Notes under the pieces: model-generated | The model's database searches: none | Seen by the model: the letters and a program-made list of their open reading frames with translations, nothing else | Told to the model about the DNA's origin: nothing | Made by a program: the position numbers and the translations under genes | Shown here: one piece after another, positions 5,818 through 9,016 of the stretch | Layout of the letters: each line of letters opens with the position of its first letter | How positions within the stretch are numbered: position 1 is the stretch's first letter | NCBI GenBank assembly: GCA_023433615.1 | Contig: JAEZCJ010000057.1 | Location: 1-9,016, forward strand | From: Bacillota bacterium | Lineage (GTDB): Bacteria > Bacillota > Bacilli > Paenibacillales > Paenibacillaceae | Direction of reading: 5' to 3' | DNA length: 9,016 nucleotides

Positions 5818-6375
5818 ATGAAAGAGCTCGAGGGGCTTACCCCGGAACAACAGCGCAAGCTATCGAAAGCGCGCGAGCGCGTAATCGATTCGATCGGCAA
5901 AAATATGGACTTATACGGCATTACGTTATCGATAGGCCATCTCTACGGCCAGATGTACTTCCATGACGGCCCGATCACGCTCGACGAGATGAGCCAGACG
6001 ATGGGCATGAGCAAGACATCGATGAGCACGGGCGTCCGTACGCTCATGGATCTGAAGATGATCGACAAGGTATGGGGCAAGGGCTCGCGGAAGGATCTAT
6101 ATGAGGTGGTGCCGGATTGGCACGCCAACTTTACCGATTATTTTTCCATTCGGTGGCGCAAGGCCGTGGAGAGCAACATGAGCGCGCTGACGAAATCGCT
6201 GACGGATATTCAGGTGCTGATCGCGTCAGCGGACGGGAATGAAGCGCTGCTCGAGACGCTGCGGATGGATGAGGCGAAGATCGTCGAGGCGAAAAAATAT
6301 TACAGGTGGCTGTTACGTTTCATCGAAGCGCTCGAAACCGGGAAAATATTCGAGCTTATTCCTAAGGAAGAGTAG
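5818..6375 (+). CDS. gbsR: GbsR-family (MarR-like) transcriptional regulator, 185 aa
   Basis: This is a cytoplasmic DNA-binding protein closely resembling B. subtilis GbsR, the choline-responsive repressor of glycine betaine synthesis (gbsAB) and choline uptake (opuB). Shared stretches include NMDLYGIT (29-36), LYGQMYFHDGPITLDEM (about 42-58), MSKTSMSTGVRTL (64-76) and KVWGKGSRKD (84-93). The winged helix-turn-helix spans about 35-98, with the recognition helix near 64-76; the C-terminal part (about 115-178) is helical and probably mediates dimerisation. Length fits the family. The start at 5818 is set by AGGAGGT (5807-5813) placed 4 nt upstream; an in-frame ATG at 5746 is not used, as it lacks such a site. 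It is divergent from opuAA, and no gbsA/gbsB is in the window, so its likely local target is opuA. Whether it senses choline or another betaine precursor is not shown. Confidence 0.9.
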   Translation: MKELEGLTPEQQRKLSKARERVIDSIGKNMDLYGITLSIGHLYGQMYFHDGPITLDEMSQTMGMSKTSMSTGVRTLMDLKMIDKVWGKGSRKDLYEVVPDWHANFTDYFSIRWRKAVESNMSALTKSLTDIQVLIASADGNEALLETLRMDEAKIVEAKKYYRWLLRFIEALETGKIFELIPKEE

Positions 6376-6392
6376 ATCGGAGGCCGACTCGG

Positions 6393-7202
6393 ATGGACGA
6401 CGTTGTGGATGAGACGAGACATTCGGCTCCGCCGTTCGAGGTGACGGCAGCGTTCGCCGGGACGGTCGTCTACAGCCCGGGCGGTACATTCGGTCCGCGG
6501 CTGCAACCCGATCTCCAGCTCGTGCTCGTGCATACCGGCTCGATGACCGTCACGATCGATGGAATCGACCACTACGTGCCTGCCGGTCATACGGCGCTGC
6601 TGAAGCCGGGGCATATGGAACAGTTCGATTTCGCGCCGACCAGGGAAACTTGGCATCGCTGGATCGCCGTCTCCCTGCAGCCGCTGCTGCCGGAAGCCGC
6701 CGATCGCTTCGAGGCGCTCCCGATTGCCGTAAGGCTATCCGATGCGATGAATGCGCTCGCCGATGTAATGTCCGGCCTGCAGAACGCAGGCGCCGCACGA
6801 GGAGACGAACTGATCCGCTCGCTAGGCAGGTCAGCGATTTTGCTCTTCCTGGACGAGGTGCGCAGAACCGATGCCGACACGGCCAAGCATCCCGCCGTAC
6901 TCGTCGCCAAAGCGGCGATCCATGCCCGTTGCGCGGAACATATCGGGCTGCCTGAGCTCGCTCGGGCAGCAGGCATGTCGCCTGAGCATCTGATCCGTCT
7001 ATTCCGGAAGGACGAAGGTATCACGCCGATCCAATACTTGTGGCGCTACCGCGTGAATCAAGGCGTCAGCCTGCTGCGCAGCACGGGCCTCTCCGTCGGA
7101 GAAGTTGCCGTTCAGTGCGGCTTCCAGACGTCCTATCACTTCGCTCGCATGGTGAAGCAGCTGACGGGGCTGACGCCTACCGAATACAGGAGGGGCGGGT
7201 AA
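6393..7202 (+). CDS. AraC-family transcriptional regulator with cupin-type sensor domain, 269 aa
   Basis: A two-domain regulator. The N-terminal part (about 18-95) has a cupin-like AraC ligand-binding pattern (LVLVHTGSMTVTIDG, then YVPAGHTALLKPGHMEQF), and the C-terminal part (about 168-266) is the AraC DNA-binding domain. Its first helix-turn-helix is near IGLPELARAAGMSPEHLIRLF (184-204) and its second near LSVGEVAVQCGFQTSYHFARMV (233-254), ending in the usual LTGLTPTEYRR. The ATG is preceded by GGAGG (6379-6383) at 9 nt spacing, and the gene starts 17 nt after the gbsR stop, so the two are probably co-transcribed. Most cupin-type AraC proteins sense sugars or related small molecules; neither the effector nor the target can be read here. 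Co-transcription with gbsR hints at a role in choosing when to take up or catabolise a solute, but that is inference. Confidence 0.88.
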   Translation: MDDVVDETRHSAPPFEVTAAFAGTVVYSPGGTFGPRLQPDLQLVLVHTGSMTVTIDGIDHYVPAGHTALLKPGHMEQFDFAPTRETWHRWIAVSLQPLLPEAADRFEALPIAVRLSDAMNALADVMSGLQNAGAARGDELIRSLGRSAILLFLDEVRRTDADTAKHPAVLVAKAAIHARCAEHIGLPELARAAGMSPEHLIRLFRKDEGITPIQYLWRYRVNQGVSLLRSTGLSVGEVAVQCGFQTSYHFARMVKQLTGLTPTEYRRGG

Positions 7203-7224
7203 TCCCGGAAGGCTATATCACGCA

Positions 7225-7263
7225 AAGAAGCCCGGCGTGCGATTATCGCGTGCCGGGTTTCTT
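7225..7263. terminator. Bidirectional terminator between the AraC gene and the convergent membrane gene
   Basis: AAGAAGCCCGGC (7225-7236) pairs with GCCGGGTTTCTT (7252-7263) with one G-T wobble. Two further wobbles and an inner GCGA-TTA-TCGC make a near-continuous stem of about 18 bp. It starts 22 nt after the AraC stop. The TAA of the convergent gene (7245-7243) lies at its apex, so the hairpin covers that gene's last codons. Confidence 0.85.
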
Positions 7264-7677
7264 CTGTTGCCTCATATAATGATCAATCCAGCCGTAGAGC
7301 AAGCCTGCCGCGCCAAAGACGAGAACGCCGGTATTCTCGTCCAGCCCGTAACCCCTAATGAAATAACCTTCCCCGTAATCATACATACCGTGAAAGATGT
7401 AATAGCCCGCTGTACCTCCCAGCACCGCGTAGATGATCATGCGCAGAACCATTAGGCGGACGAACCGGCCAAGCAGCATCGTCAGCGGCAAGCAGACGAT
7501 TGGATAGAGCACGACGGCTAAAGCCGACAGCATGAAGAGATAGATTGGCCCCATATTTCGCAGCCCGTAATATTCGATCGTCGTAATCTTGTTCCCTTCG
7601 GCGATCTCTAATCCGAACAAGGCGGCGGTGATCAGAATCGCATACGCAGCCCATAAGATGCTGTAGTGCTTGAACAT
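7243..7677 (-). CDS. Hypothetical membrane protein, 144 aa
   Basis: I do not recognise a family. The sequence is largely hydrophobic with about four membrane segments: residues 6-24, 43-64, 72-95 and 117-132 of the 144-residue form. The loop between the last two is rich in tyrosine and glycine (YYIFHGMYDYGEGYFIRGYG), and the tail is basic (RQQKKPGTR). Start choice: AGGAG (7691-7687, minus) is only 3 nt from a GTG at 7683 but 9 nt from the ATG at 7677, so the ATG (MFKHYSILW) is preferred. It lies 79 nt downstream of the hydrolase stop on the same strand and I see no good promoter in between, so it may share that transcript. Its end is buried in the terminator shared with the AraC gene. Confidence 0.78.
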   Translation of the reverse strand: MFKHYSILWAAYAILITAALFGLEIAEGNKITTIEYYGLRNMGPIYLFMLSALAVVLYPIVCLPLTMLLGRFVRLMVLRMIIYAVLGGTAGYYIFHGMYDYGEGYFIRGYGLDENTGVLVFGAAGLLYGWIDHYMRQQKKPGTR

Positions 7678-7743
7678 ATGCACAAACTCCTCGTTATCGG
7701 GTCCTGACGATTAGACGATTCATACGCTGCAATAGTTAGCGGC

Positions 7744-7767
7744 CGCGGCGAAGCGTTCATCGCCGCG
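7744..7767 (-). terminator. GC-rich hairpin at the end of the hydrolase gene, weak terminator or processing site
   Basis: CGCGGCGA (7744-7751) pairs perfectly with TCGCCGCG (7760-7767) around an 8-nt loop containing the hydrolase TGA (7759-7757). No T-run follows on the minus strand, so it may only slow polymerase or protect the RNA end, letting transcription continue into the membrane gene. Confidence 0.35.
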
Positions 7768-8554
7768 CAGCAGCTCCGGCGAACTCGCTCATCAGCTGAT
7801 TGAACTTATCGCGTTCGTCATAGAACGAGCCGTGTCCGCTGTACATAAAGGGCACTAGGGTCGAACGGGGAATGATCCGCTGCATCTCCTCCGCTTGGCT
7901 GAACGGAATGACCTGATCGTGAATGCCGTGCACAATCAGCGTCGGCACCTGGATGCGGGACAGATCGGCATTCAGATCCAAGTCCCGCAGCATGGCGATG
8001 ATCGCGGCCGTCGACCATCCAGCGGCCTGCATGCCCATTCGATTGAACCAGTCCGAGAAGGGCTGCGTAATGAACCGGAAGAAGAATATATTCGATACGC
8101 CAAGCATCATGTTGGCTCGATCGTTCAACGTCTCCTTGAGCAGCTTCGCGGCCGTCTCCTTGGTGAAGCCGCGCGGCGCCGCCGCATCAATGAGCACGAG
8201 CTTGGATGCGCCGCCTCCATTATGACGTACAACGTACTTAATCGCTATCGCGCCTCCGGTCGAATGGCCGGCTAGCACGAAATCTTGCAGCTTCAGCGCT
8301 TCAACGACCGCTCGGATGTCGTCCGCTAACCGCTCTAATTGATACCCGCCGAAGGGCCGGTCCGACCTGCCGAAGCCGCGCCAGTCGATGCCGATACAGC
8401 GGTATCCCATGCTCGGCAGCACATTGAACTGATATTCGAACTGTTCGTGGCTCAGCGGCCAGCCGTGCAAAAACACGATCGTCTTGCTTCCTGCCGGGTT
8501 GATGTCCTCCACATAGAGCTTCACCCCGGGCTCCACCGTTACGTAATATCCCAA
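7757..8554 (-). CDS. Alpha/beta hydrolase (chloroperoxidase/esterase-like), 265 aa, TTG start
   Basis: A soluble alpha/beta-hydrolase fold enzyme. The catalytic triad is visible: nucleophile S98 in GHSTGG (96-101), acid D213 in HGIHDQVIP, and base H241 in SGHGSF. The oxyanion-hole motif is HGWP (30-33). The patterns FLHGWPLSHEQFEYQ and GYRCIGIDWRGFGRSDRP resemble non-heme chloroperoxidases and perhydrolases, which are often esterases in practice; the substrate is unknown. Length is typical and there is no signal peptide. The reading begins with TTG at 8554, 8 nt after GGAGG (8567-8563, minus), with no in-frame ATG nearby, so TTG is the likely real start and may keep expression modest. A good promoter lies just upstream. 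The gene is probably followed on the same transcript by the small membrane protein. No neighbour indicates a pathway. Confidence 0.88.
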   Translation of the reverse strand: MGYYVTVEPGVKLYVEDINPAGSKTIVFLHGWPLSHEQFEYQFNVLPSMGYRCIGIDWRGFGRSDRPFGGYQLERLADDIRAVVEALKLQDFVLAGHSTGGAIAIKYVVRHNGGGASKLVLIDAAAPRGFTKETAAKLLKETLNDRANMMLGVSNIFFFRFITQPFSDWFNRMGMQAAGWSTAAIIAMLRDLDLNADLSRIQVPTLIVHGIHDQVIPFSQAEEMQRIIPRSTLVPFMYSGHGSFYDERDKFNQLMSEFAGAAARR

Positions 8555-8590
8555 AGTCGATGCCTCCGCGAATCATAATCCTTACCCGAT

Positions 8591-8619
8591 AGGATATTCG
8601 CCCAGCGTCTTAATGTGAA
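8591..8619 (-). promoter_or_regulatory. Candidate sigma-A promoter of the hydrolase gene
   Basis: On the minus strand, TTCACA (8619-8614) and TATCCT (8596-8591) are separated by 17 bp: 5 of 6 and 4 of 6 consensus matches. Transcription would start near 8584, about 17 nt before the GGAGG. The inverted repeat ATCCT-N8-AGGAT (8578-8595) overlaps the -10 and start, where a repressor could bind. Confidence 0.5.
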
Positions 8620-8708
8620 TGCTGATGCGGCAGAGCCGAGAGTCCGCGAGCAGTCAGACCGCGGCCGCCAAGAATTAATTCCCCATGCCGCTTCCTTCAT
8701 TCATCTGC

Positions 8709-8720
8709 TACAATTATGAT
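8709..8720 (+). promoter_or_regulatory. Possible -10 boxes for the small four-cysteine gene
   Basis: TACAAT (8709-8714) and TATGAT (8715-8720) are overlapping-region -10 candidates, each 5 of 6 to consensus, but no good -35 lies 16-18 bp upstream. The leader would be about 75 nt. Confidence 0.3.
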
Positions 8721-8799
8721 CAGTCGGCGATGAAGCGTACGGACCAGTATGACGACAACATCGCCAGCGCGACATAATCCGCGAAAGAGAGGAATTACA

Positions 8800-8994
8800 A
8801 TGCCGAGCAATCCGGCCCACCCGCAAGAGAAGCGGGTCAATTGCATGAAATGCCAGCATTACTATGTCACTTGGGACCCGGCCTTCCCCAGAGGCTGCAG
8901 AGCATATGAATTCAAGACACGCTCCATGCCGAGCGCGCTCGTGCTGTCCTCCTCCGGCCAGCCATGCCTGAAGTTCGAGCCGAAGAGGCAATGA
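8800..8994 (+). CDS. Small conserved-type four-cysteine protein, 64 aa
   Basis: The ATG at 8800 follows AGAGGA (8788-8793) at 6 nt spacing; an in-frame ATG at 8749 without such a site is rejected. The protein has C15-x2-C18, C33 and C56, which could form a Cys4 zinc site, and a recognisable core of NCMKCQHYYVTWDPAFP, PRGCRAYEFKT and SSGQPCLKFEP. I recall similar short proteins in Bacillota and other bacteria, sometimes labelled uracil-DNA glycosylase although far too short to be that enzyme; I would not use that name. There is no signal peptide or membrane segment, so it is probably cytoplasmic. The end is charged (EPKRQ). Its function is unknown, and the window ends 22 bp later, so any downstream operon partner is not visible. 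Confidence 0.82.
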   Translation: MPSNPAHPQEKRVNCMKCQHYYVTWDPAFPRGCRAYEFKTRSMPSALVLSSSGQPCLKFEPKRQ

Positions 8995-9016
8995 TCATTG
9001 TCTCGTTGGTGGAGCA

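Noticed and set aside
7681..7683. GTG start for the small membrane protein at 7683
   Set aside because: It lies only 3 nt from the ribosome binding site; the ATG at 7677 has 9 nt spacing and fits better.

Overview
The window reads as chromosomal DNA of a Gram-positive, moderately GC-rich member of the Bacillota, most likely Paenibacillaceae (Paenibacillus/Cohnella type). Three things point there: strong AGGAGG-type ribosome binding sites, an OpuA-type betaine transporter beside a GbsR-type regulator closely resembling Bacillus subtilis GbsR, and a GTTCAAAAAG-bounded hairpin repeat of a kind I associate with Paenibacillus genomes. The taxonomic call is inference, as no rRNA or other marker gene is present.

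Layout. 1-555 (+) is the 3' end of an ABC-2 type export permease. 556-926 has no gene but holds a structured repeat of about 245 bp with 13-bp terminal inverted repeats and several internal hairpins. 927-1430 (+) is a hydrophobic membrane protein of unknown function, followed by a hairpin. 1638-2396 (+) is a phytanoyl-CoA dioxygenase family (Fe(II)/2-oxoglutarate) oxygenase. It converges on the opuA operon across one strong shared terminator (2535-2584).

The core is the three-gene opuA operon on the minus strand (opuAA-opuAB-opuAC, 5512 to 2596), encoding an ATPase with CBS domains, a membrane permease and a lipid-anchored binding protein for uptake of glycine betaine or a related compatible solute. 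Divergent from it lie a GbsR-family regulator (5818-6375) and an AraC-family regulator 17 bp downstream (6393-7202), probably one transcript. The 305-bp divergent region holds adjacent palindromes and an inverted repeat near a plausible gbsR promoter, so local control of opuA by the GbsR-like protein is a reasonable inference.

The right part has two minus-strand genes, an alpha/beta hydrolase with an apparent TTG start (8554-7757) and a small membrane protein (7677-7243). The latter ends inside a terminator shared with the AraC gene. A 64-residue four-cysteine protein (8800-8994, +) closes the window. I found no tRNA, rRNA, CRISPR array, transposase or phage gene. Nothing here is a clearly new multi-gene system. 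The most interesting items are the structured repeat and the operator-like sequences between opuA and gbsR.
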